A DNA stretch of 64,000 nucleotides, taken from assembly GCA_965214055.1 (NCBI GenBank), contig OZ243931.1, forward strand, positions 2,852,001 through 2,916,000, in the 5' to 3' direction. The position numbers were made by a program, and so were the translations under genes. Under the pieces are notes generated by a model. That model did no database searches and was not told the DNA's origin. It worked only from the letters and a program-made list of their open reading frames with translations. Shown here in pieces: positions 1-8,154 of the stretch; the stretch's first letter is position 1; each line of letters starts with the position of its first letter. The stretch is from WTGA01 sp965214055 (GTDB lineage Bacteria; Pseudomonadota; Gammaproteobacteria; Arenicellales; Poriferihabitantaceae).

Positions 1-2
1 CC

Positions 3-215
3 TATCGGGTCATTGCCAACAGTTACCTTGCCGCCGGCAAGGATGGATACGCAACCTTTCGCAGGGTATCGGAACGCGGCGATGCCCGGAACACCTATCT
101 CGATTATGCGCAGCCTTTTATTGAATATGCCCGGACGACGGGCACCTTGCAGCGGTTACCCGTCTCCGAGTACAGCACCCAGGTCTTCATCAATCCGAAG
201 GGCGAAATCCAATAG
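3..215 (+). CDS. 5'-nucleotidase family protein, C-terminal fragment (5' end outside window)
   Basis: An open frame enters from the left edge and stops at TAG 213-215, giving about 70 residues. It begins YRVIANSYLAAGKDGYATF, which matches the C-terminal substrate domain of UshA/NadN-type 5'-nucleotidases, where a (V/A)TNSYLAxGxDGY segment forms part of the nucleoside pocket. Family members are usually periplasmic metallophosphoesterases that dephosphorylate nucleotides or split NAD or UDP-sugars. The N-terminal metallophosphatase half is outside the window, so substrate and export cannot be judged. No terminator hairpin with a T-run is visible in the 272 bases downstream. Confidence 0.75.
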   Translation, partial: YRVIANSYLAAGKDGYATFRRVSERGDARNTYLDYAQPFIEYARTTGTLQRLPVSEYSTQVFINPKGEIQ

Positions 216-487
216 GACGGCAGGCAAGACAAGCGGCGGCCAGGGGAACGAACCGTCTTTCCGGCCCCCCGGCGAGTCACCCGGGATTTGAAACGCCGGG
301 TCAATGGACTGAAGGGCTCGTGTATATCAGATAGCAGGGAAGGGTCCGCCCTGGTTCAGTTGAAAGCAGCCGGTCGTGATGGGTAGAAACCCTGTCATCG
401 AAAGGGACCCTGAACGGGGAGGGAAACAGTTGTTCAACCGGATTTGAGCACGCGCGGTCTCCTCGACAATCGACTCGGTGAATCCGG

Positions 488-1471
488 TCATTCGGTAACA
501 ATCGTCAGAAAATTCACGATGAGGCGGATCATCAGGTTCTTGTTGGTCGCCGCACTCTCCGCGATCAATAGGGTGAGCGCGGTCAACGCACGGGGATCGA
601 GCTGGTGCGAAATACCCTCCTGCGCCAGATAAAGCAGGAACAAGAGAGCTCCGATGCGCTTGTTGCCATCAGTAAACGGGTGGTCCTTGACGATGAAGTA
701 GAGCAAGTGGGCCGCTTTCTCCTCCCGACCAAGGTAGAGTGGTTCGCCGAACATGGTTTGCTCGATATTTCCGAGAATGGCCTTCAGCGCGTCGTCTCGC
801 TCATTGCCGAAAAGTGATGACGCCTCACCCTTTGCTGTGAGATCGCGGCGGAACACGTTAATTACACTCACGGCGTGCGCATAGTCGAGTGCTTCGACGG
901 CTGGTTTGACACCTGGCGGTGCTACCAAACGATCCTCGTCGTACTCTAGCAACAGGCGCCACGTCTGGGAATAGCCTGCGATCAAGTCGAAAAAGGCTTG
1001 GCCGGTGTCGTGCAACAATCCCTGGTTTCGCAGTGTACGGGAGAGCAATTCCAGGGTTTCACGGGCCTCGTCAAGCCCACGTTCGGCAAGTCTTCGCTCA
1101 TGCAACGTGTAGCCACGCACGAGATGTTCGCGCAGGATGCGAGTGGCCCAGATACGGAATTGCGTGCCGCGCAAAGACTTTACCCGGTAGCCGACCGATA
1201 TGATTACGTCTAAGTTGTAGTGATCGACCTCTCTCGCGACTTCTCGCCCGCCCTCGGATTGAACCTGTGCAAATTTTGCACAGGTTGCGTCAGAGTCGAG
1301 TTCTCCCTCGCGGAAAGTGTTGTAGAGATGCCGGGATATCACCGACCGGTCTCGCCCGAACAGTTCTGCCATTTGCTGTCGCGTCAGCCACACACTGTCT
1401 TTGTCAAAGCGCACATCCAGACGAACACCGCCGTCGGGGGTCTCGTAGAAAATGACCTCGCTACGTGGCAT
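488..1471 (-). CDS. RhuM-family protein fused to a Fic/Doc domain
   Basis: This protein of about 327 residues has two parts. The N-terminal 130 or so residues match the RhuM virulence-protein family (SEVIFYETPDGG, VWLTRQQMAELFGRD, YNLDVIISVGYRVKS). The C-terminal part carries a Fic motif, HPFTDGNKRIGALLF, at about residue 264. Fic enzymes transfer AMP or other phosphate-containing groups to target proteins. Here the catalytic His, the acidic residue and GNKR are all present. The ATG at 1471 is preferred because RhuM proteins start close to this motif; an in-frame GTG at 1492 is the alternative. No antitoxin-like partner is adjacent. Target and activity are unknown; a toxin or phage-defence role is inference. 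Confidence 0.8.
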   Translation of the reverse strand: MPRSEVIFYETPDGGVRLDVRFDKDSVWLTRQQMAELFGRDRSVISRHLYNTFREGELDSDATCAKFAQVQSEGGREVAREVDHYNLDVIISVGYRVKSLRGTQFRIWATRILREHLVRGYTLHERRLAERGLDEARETLELLSRTLRNQGLLHDTGQAFFDLIAGYSQTWRLLLEYDEDRLVAPPGVKPAVEALDYAHAVSVINVFRRDLTAKGEASSLFGNERDDALKAILGNIEQTMFGEPLYLGREEKAAHLLYFIVKDHPFTDGNKRIGALLFLLYLAQEGISHQLDPRALTALTLLIAESAATNKNLMIRLIVNFLTIVTE

Positions 1472-1802
1472 GGTCTCGCGGGTCTCGATCACTCGATCGA
1501 GTTCGCTGTGGAAAAACGCCCCATACTCATGTCACAAGACCTCACCTCTTGAGACGACCCCCCAGCGAGTGTCATAAGGTTGTGTTCCGGCCCTCCGACG
1601 ACCATGCTGTGCGAATGAATATCCACGAAACGGGGAATTCGGCGCTTCTTTGCGCGCTCGAATTGAATATCTTCCCGCTTTCCCCGCCAACCCCTTGGCA
1701 CCGGATGACAGAACGCGAAAAACACCGTTCCGTTCGAGACCGTTGGATATCGACTCGGCGGACGTGCGGTAGACACGAACGCTTCCACCCCTCGCACCGG
1801 GT
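1472..1802. other. Intergenic region without a convincing gene
   Basis: About 330 bases lie between the start of the RhuM-Fic gene and the stop of the glutamine-synthetase-like gene. Both neighbours are on the minus strand, so the RhuM-Fic promoter must lie here or further upstream. A 114-codon minus-strand frame spans the region but runs into the 3' end of the upstream gene and shows no domain I recognise. I see no strong terminator or tRNA. Confidence 0.4.
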
Positions 1803-3110
1803 TCAGCAATCCAGGGTATGGTCCCGCTCCCACTGGCTTATGGACTTGGTGAAATCATCCCATTCATCCATTTTGAGTTTGCAATACGCATTGACCAAAG
1901 GGGCCCCCAACTGCTCTTTCAGTGCCTCGCCCCCTGCGGTCAGCCGGATCGCGTCCAACAGGTTCAATGGAAGTTTCTTCAGCCCTTTTACGGTATGACC
2001 GTGGGTATACATGTTGATATCGAGACGTTCCCCCGGGTCCCTCTTGTGGGCCATTCCATCCAGGCCGGCCGCCAGGATACCCGCCTGCAGCAAATAGGGG
2101 TTGGCCGCGCCATCCATCAGGCGCAACTCGAACCGGCCCGCATCCGGAATACGCACCATATGGGTACGGTTATTGCCCCCATAGCTCACTGAATTGGGGG
2201 ACCAGGTGGCACCCGACAGGGTGCGCGGTGCATTAATTCGCTTGTAGCTGTTCACGGTGGGGTTGAAGATCGAGGACAGTTCCTCCACGTTGTGCATGAT
2301 CCCGCCAAGGAACTGGTATGCCAGGGCGGACAGCCCCATCTCATCGTCCGCGTCTTCGAACAGGTTGTTCTGGCCCGATTCATCCCACAGCGAAACATGG
2401 GCGTGGCATCCGTTTCCCGTGAGATTGGAAAATGGCTTGGGCATGAACGTGGCACGCAGCCCATGGTTCTCGGCAATCTGCTTGGTCATATATTTGAAAA
2501 ACACATGACGGTCGGCGGTTTTCAGGCAATCATCGTACTCCCAGTTCATTTCAAACTGCCCATTCGCATCTTCATGGTCGTTCTGGTACGGCCCCCATCC
2601 CAGCTCAATCATGCTATCGCAAATCTCGGTGATCACGTCATATCGCCGCATCAGGGCAGATTGGTCGTAACAGGGTTTGGACTGGATATCCCGGTCATCC
2701 GCGATCCCGGTTCCATCTGCATTGACCAGAAAATATTCGCATTCCACCCCGGTTTTGAGTCGGTATCCCTGTTTTGCGGCTTTTGCGATCTGTGCTTTCA
2801 GCGCAACCCGGGGGGACGCTTCGATGGCCTGTCCATCCATATACAAATCACCGGCAAGCCAGCCCACTTCGGGTTTCCAGGGCAACTGGATGAGGCTTTC
2901 CGGATCCGGAATCGAAAACATATCCCCATCAGCAGGACTCATGTCCAGCCAGGCTGCGAAGCCTGCAAACCCGGCGCCTTCTTCCTGCATCGCCCCGATC
3001 GCCCGGGCCGGCACGAGCTTGGAACGAAGAACGCCAAACAAATCAACGAAACTGATCAGGAAATACTGGATGTTCCGCTCTTTTGCAACTGCATCGAGGT
3101 CTATGGTCAT
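1803..3110 (-). CDS. gmaS: Gamma-glutamylmethylamide synthetase / type III glutamine synthetase
   Basis: This 435-residue member of the glutamine synthetase superfamily would join glutamate to ammonia or methylamine using ATP. Catalytic-domain landmarks are visible: GVECEYFLVNADG, NDHEDANGQFEMNW, GNGCHAHVSLWD, NAPRTLSGATWSPN and IPDAGRFELRLMDGAANPY. The length and the immediate mgsC-mgsB-mgsA neighbours match gmaS of the N-methylglutamate pathway and glnT beside glxBCD in rhizobia; sequence alone does not separate the two. ATG 3110 has an AGG about 9 bases upstream and is preferred over GTG 3119. The gene follows mgsC by 111 bases and is probably last in the operon. No mgdABCD-type dehydrogenase is seen. 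Confidence 0.85.
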   Translation of the reverse strand: MTIDLDAVAKERNIQYFLISFVDLFGVLRSKLVPARAIGAMQEEGAGFAGFAAWLDMSPADGDMFSIPDPESLIQLPWKPEVGWLAGDLYMDGQAIEASPRVALKAQIAKAAKQGYRLKTGVECEYFLVNADGTGIADDRDIQSKPCYDQSALMRRYDVITEICDSMIELGWGPYQNDHEDANGQFEMNWEYDDCLKTADRHVFFKYMTKQIAENHGLRATFMPKPFSNLTGNGCHAHVSLWDESGQNNLFEDADDEMGLSALAYQFLGGIMHNVEELSSIFNPTVNSYKRINAPRTLSGATWSPNSVSYGGNNRTHMVRIPDAGRFELRLMDGAANPYLLQAGILAAGLDGMAHKRDPGERLDINMYTHGHTVKGLKKLPLNLLDAIRLTAGGEALKEQLGAPLVNAYCKLKMDEWDDFTKSISQWERDHTLDC

Positions 3111-3221
3111 TTTAGTCACCTTAATTTTATATCAATATCGTATGGCTCCAATCATAGCAAGGTCATCGGGGAAAACCATGTTTTTCACCGTGACAACGGA
3201 CAACCGGCGCCAGGCCGGTCC

Positions 3222-4547
3222 CTACAGCCGATTGCCGGGTATCCAGTCCGTTCCCACCAGTGGAATTTTCGCCATGGCCGCCGCTTCAATTGTCAGGGCC
3301 ACCATGTCTTCAGGCTCAAGATTCCGCACATTGGTTTTGCCCGCTGCACGGGCCAGAGTCTGGGTTTCAAGGGTCAGCACACGCAGGTAGTTGGCAAGAC
3401 GTCGGCCGGCAAGTTCAGGGTCGAGCCGCTTACCGAGATCCGGGTCCTGGGTCGAAATGCCGGAGGGGTCCCTGCCGTCCTGGTAGTCGTCATAGTACCC
3501 TGCACTCGTTCCCAGTTCATTGTACCCCGATTCATGCTCGGGCGAGTTGTCTCCCATGGCGATGAGCGCCGCGGTTCCGATTGAGACCGCGTCCGCACCC
3601 AATGCCAATGCCTTGGCAACATCCGCACCCGAACGGATGCCCCCGGAAACAATCAGCTGTACCTCACGATGCATCTTCATGTCCTTCAGGGCGTCCACTG
3701 CAATCCGGGTGGCCGGCAATGTCGGGATTCCGACATGTTCGATAAACACATCCTGGGTCGCTGCTGTACCGCCCTGCATACCATCCACCACCACCACATC
3801 CGCTCCGGCCTTTACCGCAAGCTGCACATCGAAAAAGGTTCTGGTTGCCCCCACTTTAATGTAAATGGGGACCTGCCAATCGGTGATCTCCCGTAGTTCC
3901 TGTACCTTGATTTCCAGGTCGTCCGGTCCGGTCCAGTCGGGATGCCGGCAGGCGCTGCGCTGGTCAATCCCCTTGGGCAGATTCCGCATTTCAGCCACGC
4001 GGTCGCTGATCTTTTGCCCCAGCAGCATCCCGCCGCCCCCTGGCTTTGCACCCTGGCCCACCACGACTTCAATGGCATCGGCTTTTCTCAGGTCATCCGG
4101 ATTCATTCCGTAGCGCGAGGGCAAATACTGGTACACCAGCTGCTTCGAGTGCCCCCGCTCTTCTGCAGTCATGCCCCCGTCTCCCGTGGTGGTACTCGTC
4201 CCGACTTCCGACGCCCCCCGGCCCAGGGCTTCCTTCGCCTGGGCGGACAAGGCGCCAAAGCTCATGCCGGCAATGGTGATGGGAGTGGAAATGGTAATGG
4301 GTTTTTTGGCAAATCGTGTTCCCAGCGTGACCGAGGTTTCACATTTTTCCCGGTACCCTTCAAGGGGGTATCGGGACATGCTGGCCCCCAAAAACAGCAA
4401 ATCATCAAACGTGGGGACCGCGCGCTTGGCACCAAATCCCCGGATATCATAAATCCCTTCTCTTGCGGCCCGCTGGATCTCACGTATGACAGGACGTGAA
4501 AATGTCGCGGACTCCAGCAACCAGGATCGATCGGGTGTTTTGCTCAT
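3222..4547 (-). CDS. mgsC: N-methylglutamate synthase subunit C, FMN-binding glutamate-synthase domain
   Basis: The 441-residue protein corresponds to the FMN-binding (beta/alpha)8 synthase domain of glutamate synthase. Recognisable stretches are PITIAGMSFGALS, STTTGDGGMTAEER, GQGAKPGGGGMLLG, VVVVDGMQGGTAATQ, LIVSGGIRSGADVAKALALGADAVSIGT and a C-terminal cofactor-loop region. In the N-methylglutamate pathway this subunit forms N-methylglutamate from glutamate and methylamine with the other two subunits; rhizobia call it GlxD. It starts 17 bases after mgsB stops, consistent with one transcript. The Cys-rich 3Fe-4S cluster loop of full glutamate synthase is not obvious, which fits the dissociated, smaller enzyme. 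Confidence 0.85.
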   Translation of the reverse strand: MSKTPDRSWLLESATFSRPVIREIQRAAREGIYDIRGFGAKRAVPTFDDLLFLGASMSRYPLEGYREKCETSVTLGTRFAKKPITISTPITIAGMSFGALSAQAKEALGRGASEVGTSTTTGDGGMTAEERGHSKQLVYQYLPSRYGMNPDDLRKADAIEVVVGQGAKPGGGGMLLGQKISDRVAEMRNLPKGIDQRSACRHPDWTGPDDLEIKVQELREITDWQVPIYIKVGATRTFFDVQLAVKAGADVVVVDGMQGGTAATQDVFIEHVGIPTLPATRIAVDALKDMKMHREVQLIVSGGIRSGADVAKALALGADAVSIGTAALIAMGDNSPEHESGYNELGTSAGYYDDYQDGRDPSGISTQDPDLGKRLDPELAGRRLANYLRVLTLETQTLARAAGKTNVRNLEPEDMVALTIEAAAMAKIPLVGTDWIPGNRL

Positions 4548-4564
4548 GGCAGGTTATTTCTCCG

Positions 4565-5242
4565 TCAGTAGGCGTCGGCATTGTCGACTTCAAAGTTATA
4601 CAACCGGCGGGCCGACCCATAGCGCCTGAACTCGTCTGCCCGGTATGCCATACCGGCTTCCTCCAGCAATGCCTGAAGTTCTTCAACATGTTCCTGTTCC
4701 ATGGGTTTTTCGATGCAGTCTGTTCCCAGGTTCCCCACCTTGCCCCGAACGTAGATCCGGGCTTCATAAATCGAATCCCCCAGGGAATCGCCGGCGTTAC
4801 CGCAGACCACCAGGCGGCCACTTTGCGCCATGAAGGCGCTCATGTGACCGATGGACCCACCCACCACGATGTCACTGCCTTTCATGGAGATTCCGCATCG
4901 GGCTGCCGCATCTCCCCGGACGACCAGCAGTCCACCATGGGAAGTTGCCCCGCAATACTGCGAGGCATTGCCATGCACCCGAACCGAGCCGGACATCATG
5001 TTTTCCGCCAGTCCGGGCCCGGCATTGCCATGGACAACGATATCAGCCTGCTGATTCATTCCCGCACAGTAATACCCCACATGACCATGGATGGTCACCG
5101 AACACGGCACCCGGGCACCGCAGGCGACATTGTGCTTGCCCCCCGGGTTCGAGACTTCAAACGACTTCATTCTGGCCTCTTCCCGGTGCAGCGCCCCGTT
5201 GAGCGAGCGAACCGGGTTATCCTGCAGATCAAATTTCTCCAT
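4565..5242 (-). CDS. mgsB: N-methylglutamate synthase subunit B, GXGXG-repeat domain
   Basis: This protein of about 225 residues consists of the right-handed beta-helix built from GXGXG-type repeats that forms the C-terminal domain of glutamate synthase. Repeats seen include VTIHGHVGYYCAG, IVVHGNAGPGLAENM, VRVHGNASQYCG, LVVRGDAAARCG, IVVGGSIGHMSAF and LVVCGNAGDSLGDS. It has no catalytic site of its own and is a structural partner of mgsA and mgsC (GlxC in rhizobia). The ATG at 5242 overlaps the TGA of mgsA in a TGATG junction, which argues for translational coupling. An upstream TTG at 5257 is a less likely start. Confidence 0.85.
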   Translation of the reverse strand: MEKFDLQDNPVRSLNGALHREEARMKSFEVSNPGGKHNVACGARVPCSVTIHGHVGYYCAGMNQQADIVVHGNAGPGLAENMMSGSVRVHGNASQYCGATSHGGLLVVRGDAAARCGISMKGSDIVVGGSIGHMSAFMAQSGRLVVCGNAGDSLGDSIYEARIYVRGKVGNLGTDCIEKPMEQEHVEELQALLEEAGMAYRADEFRRYGSARRLYNFEVDNADAY

Positions 5243-6138
5243 CAGCTTCTTTCCCAACTGTAAATGGTTGCCGGTTCCGGCTCCCAGATTTTCGCATTCT
5301 CGTTTCCCGGCAACTGGGCAATGGCCCGGAACTCCGAAGACATCGCGACCCAGTCTTCGGTTTCCGCAATTACGGCAGGTTTGCAGGCGATGGGGTCCCG
5401 CAATACCGCAAACCCGTCTTCCGTGCCAATGGCAAACGTATAAAATCCATCCAGGTCCCGGAGTGCGGCTTCCATGGCCTCATTGAGGGTGGCACCCTGG
5501 CCCAATCGCCAGGTCAGGTACCCGGCCGCGACCTCGCTGTCGTTGTCTGTCTGGAAACGGATGCCTTCCGCCCGCAGTCTTTCCCGCAGACGGTTGTGAT
5601 TGGACAAAGAACCATTGTGCACCAGGCACAGGTCCCGACCGGTGTTGAACGGATGGGAGTGAGCGGTGGTGACCGCACTTTCGGTAGCCATCCGGGTATG
5701 TCCCAGTGCATGGGTACCCGTCATTTCATTGAGATCAAATTTTTCGATGACCTGGCCGGGCAATCCCTTTTCCTTGAAAATTTCAATGGCACTCCCCACA
5801 CTGGTGATTTGGACCCCATCCAGGTTGGCTTCAATCCAGTTGGCCGCGCTGTCCGCATCACTTTTCATCGTGGCCACACCATGGGAAGCAATGGGTGCCA
5901 CCCGTGCCCCGTCATCAATGTTTGTCCGAAGGTCTTCCTCAATGGCCCTCCAGTCTGTCTCATCATCCCCCTGCAGCGTGATCTTCACCGACCCCTTGGA
6001 AACCGGGTCATGGTACACGGCAAAACCGGCACTGTCGGGTCCCCTTTCGGTCATTTGCTCCAACATGGCCGCAACCATCTGACCCAGATTTTTCTCCAAG
6101 GCCGGGGATTTTGTATATAAACCTACGATTCCACACAT
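5242..6138 (-). CDS. mgsA: N-methylglutamate synthase subunit A, class II glutamine amidotransferase
   Basis: This 298-residue protein begins MCGIVGLY, so removal of Met exposes Cys2, the N-terminal nucleophile of class II glutamine amidotransferases. Further family marks are ERGPDSAGFAVY, GHTRMATESAVTTAHSHPF and LVHNGSLSNHNRLRERL, followed by the DNDSEVAAGYL segment. It releases ammonia from glutamine in glutamate-synthase-like complexes; in MgsABC it is subunit A (GlxB in rhizobia). It is the first structural gene of mgsA-mgsB-mgsC-gmaS. The 103-base gap upstream holds a strong palindromic operator candidate just after the regulator gene, so control by that regulator is likely but unproven. 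Confidence 0.85.
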   Translation of the reverse strand: MCGIVGLYTKSPALEKNLGQMVAAMLEQMTERGPDSAGFAVYHDPVSKGSVKITLQGDDETDWRAIEEDLRTNIDDGARVAPIASHGVATMKSDADSAANWIEANLDGVQITSVGSAIEIFKEKGLPGQVIEKFDLNEMTGTHALGHTRMATESAVTTAHSHPFNTGRDLCLVHNGSLSNHNRLRERLRAEGIRFQTDNDSEVAAGYLTWRLGQGATLNEAMEAALRDLDGFYTFAIGTEDGFAVLRDPIACKPAVIAETEDWVAMSSEFRAIAQLPGNENAKIWEPEPATIYSWERS

Positions 6139-6186
6139 AATTCTTTATCTTCAAATCAGAAAACCGGACGCAAAAGCATACCAATA

Positions 6187-6241
6187 TGTCAGGGAAAAGT
6201 ATACTGTCAGTTAATATTATTTCCTGTCAGGAAATAATATT
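6187..6241. promoter_or_regulatory. Palindromic operator candidate upstream of mgsA
   Basis: A perfect inverted repeat with 13-base arms and a 3-base spacer lies at 6213-6241 (left arm AATATTATTTCCT). The hexamer TGTCAG occurs in direct orientation at 6187, 6205 and 6225, spaced 18 and 20 bases apart. The arms are AT-rich, and no T-run follows on the minus strand before mgsA, so a protein-binding operator fits better than a terminator. It lies between the regulator's stop codon and mgsA, making the XRE-cupin protein the natural candidate to bind. Confidence 0.6.
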
Positions 6242-6850
6242 TTACTGGTTTTCCGTGCTGCCCACAATCACCGCAAGAAGACGTATCGGCAGTGTAATGA
6301 GTTCTTCCGGCCCATGAGGCGCATCGGAATCGAAATACAGGGAATCTCCCTCACACAGATGGTAGGTCCGGTTGGCATGGCGATAAACCACCTCGCCTTC
6401 CAGAACATAAATGAATTCCACTCCTTCGTGCTGAAACAACGGAAAGACATCCGATTTCTCTGCCAGGGTAATGAGATAAGGTTCGACGGTGGGGCGGTGA
6501 CTGCTGGAATGACCGAGCAACTGGTACTGATGACCCGCCCGGGTCCCCTGCCTTTGTATGGTCAACCCCTCTCCCGCCTTGACACTGGTCGCTTCCCGGG
6601 TTTCCTCATACATTCGGAACAGGGAAGTCACGGGCACATTCAGTGCCTGGCTCAACGCTTTCAGGGTGGCCAGAGAGGGGGATGTCTGGCCATTTTCAAC
6701 CTTGGACAACATCCCGGATGACAGGTTCGCCTGGAGAGCCAGGTCCGCCACGGTGATTCCCTGTTTCAGCCGATAGGTCCGAACCTGCCGTCCGATGGAC
6801 AACTCAAGTGCGTTCTCGAGAATGTATCTCGATGGATCGTCGTGACGCAT
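6242..6850 (-). CDS. XRE-family regulator with C-terminal cupin sensor
   Basis: This 202-residue protein has an N-terminal helix-turn-helix (about residues 17-75; QVRTYRLKQGITVADLALQANLS, SKVENGQTSPSLATLKALSQAL). A cupin fold follows at about residues 110-195 (FPLFQHEGVEFIYVLEGEVVY, LCEGDSLYFDSDAPHG). This architecture is known from PuuR-like regulators that sense small nitrogenous metabolites and usually repress neighbouring catabolic genes. It is transcribed in the same direction as mgsABC-gmaS and divergently from the Rieske gene, so it sits between both candidate targets. The ligand is unknown; methylamine or gamma-glutamylmethylamide is a guess from context. A GAGG-type ribosome site precedes ATG 6850. 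Confidence 0.8.
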   Translation of the reverse strand: MRHDDPSRYILENALELSIGRQVRTYRLKQGITVADLALQANLSSGMLSKVENGQTSPSLATLKALSQALNVPVTSLFRMYEETREATSVKAGEGLTIQRQGTRAGHQYQLLGHSSSHRPTVEPYLITLAEKSDVFPLFQHEGVEFIYVLEGEVVYRHANRTYHLCEGDSLYFDSDAPHGPEELITLPIRLLAVIVGSTENQ

Positions 6851-6931
6851 AATACCTCACCCCTGAGCATTGATTGCGGATCAAGCCGCATGGGATCATC
6901 GCAATGAATACTGGAGTCATTCTAAAGAAAA

Positions 6932-6948
6932 TACCAAACTGGTAAAAT
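6932..6948 (+). promoter_or_regulatory. Probable promoter and small inverted repeat before the Rieske gene
   Basis: TACCA-AAC-TGGTA forms a short inverted repeat at 6932-6944 and overlaps a TAAAAT -10-like hexamer at 6943-6948. The Rieske gene starts 54 bases further on. A clear -35 box is not evident. This may be where the divergent regulator acts. Confidence 0.35.
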
Positions 6949-7002
6949 ACAGGAAATATCCATTACTTACCACAACCCACCAACATTGAGGCGTATCGAA
7001 CC

Positions 7003-8154
7003 GTGCACAACCAGACCGTCACCACCGACCTGCTCCTGGACCAACTCAAGAAACTGTCAGAAACGCCCCTGAACCAGGCCACTTCACTGCCCGGCAGTAT
7101 GTATGTTTCGGAAGATTTCCTGCGCCTGGAAGAACAGGAAATTTTTTACAAGCAGTGGATATGCGCCGGACGCGCGGACGTGATCCCCAATCCCGGGGAC
7201 TACCTGACCCACCACCTTGCTTACCAGCCGGTGACCGTCATGCGCCAGCAATCTGGAGAAATCAAGGCCTACTCCAATGTCTGCCTGCATCGAATGATGC
7301 GCCTACTGGAAAACCGGGGGCATTGTGAAAAAATAATCTGCCCCTATCACGGGTGGACGTATGACATTGAAGGGAAATTGATCGGGGCTCCCCACATGCA
7401 TGAAAACCCCCGCTTCAAGGCGAGTGATTATGTACTGCCCACGATACGCAGTGAAATCTGGGAAGGATGGATTTATCTCACCCTGGACAAGGATATTCCT
7501 CCCGTCAAGGAACAGCTTTCCAGCCTCCAGGAAATCGTCAGCAACTATCGAATGGCGGGATATCAACATGTCGTTCAACAGGATTACGAATGGACCGGCA
7601 ACTGGAAACAGCTGGTGGAAAACTTCATTGAAGGATATCACCTGCCGGTTACCCACAGTACCACCGTGGGAGAACACCTGACGGTCGGTGAGACCCGGTT
7701 TCCTGAAAATCCCCACCACCCTATCTTTACCTACCAGACGTTTACAAAAGCCTATGGAGCCAGAATAGGACGGGCCCATGAAAACAATACGACGCTGATC
7801 AAAGAGCAGAGAAACACGTCGATGCTGATTGGCGTCTTCCCCACCCACCTTTTCGTGCTGGCTCCGGATCATTTGTGGTATCTCTCGATTCAACCCAAGG
7901 GGACCGGGCAGATCTATATCCGATATGGCTCTTCCATCGCCCCGGAAGTACTGGCTGCAAGCAAGAACCGGGAACTGCTGATCAACGAGGTCAGCGACAT
8001 CCTCGACCAGGTTAACGAAGAAGACCGGGTGATTATCGAAGGCCTGTACAAAGGTGCGAATGCTCCACTTGGCAAACCGGGATTGCTGTGCTGGCTGGAA
8101 CAGCAGAATCATGAGTTTATCCAGTACCTTGCCAAACATCTTTGCAAATCATGA
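7003..8154 (+). CDS. Rieske-type non-haem iron oxygenase, alpha subunit
   Basis: This 383-residue oxygenase has a Rieske [2Fe-2S] centre with ligands Cys94/His96 (CLHR) and Cys113/His116 (CPYH). A mononuclear iron site is suggested by ENFIEGYHLPVTH (His213 and His218). The layout resembles quaternary-amine demethylases such as GbcA, CntA or stachydrine demethylase more than classical aromatic-ring dioxygenases, but the substrate cannot be read from sequence. It starts at GTG 7003 with GAGG upstream. It is divergent from the XRE-cupin regulator and mgs operon, suggesting that it produces a methylated amine or amino acid for that pathway. No reductase gene is adjacent; the nearest ferredoxin is at 20.6 kb. 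Confidence 0.85.
   Translation: MHNQTVTTDLLLDQLKKLSETPLNQATSLPGSMYVSEDFLRLEEQEIFYKQWICAGRADVIPNPGDYLTHHLAYQPVTVMRQQSGEIKAYSNVCLHRMMRLLENRGHCEKIICPYHGWTYDIEGKLIGAPHMHENPRFKASDYVLPTIRSEIWEGWIYLTLDKDIPPVKEQLSSLQEIVSNYRMAGYQHVVQQDYEWTGNWKQLVENFIEGYHLPVTHSTTVGEHLTVGETRFPENPHHPIFTYQTFTKAYGARIGRAHENNTTLIKEQRNTSMLIGVFPTHLFVLAPDHLWYLSIQPKGTGQIYIRYGSSIAPEVLAASKNRELLINEVSDILDQVNEEDRVIIEGLYKGANAPLGKPGLLCWLEQQNHEFIQYLAKHLCKS

Noticed and set aside
1489..1833. 114-codon minus-strand frame between RhuM-Fic and gmaS
   Set aside because: It overlaps the 3' end of gmaS and has no good ribosome site and no recognisable family. It may be conserved non-coding DNA but cannot be supported as a gene.
2292..3584. 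430-codon plus-strand frame
   Set aside because: It is antisense to gmaS and mgsC, both with complete motifs.
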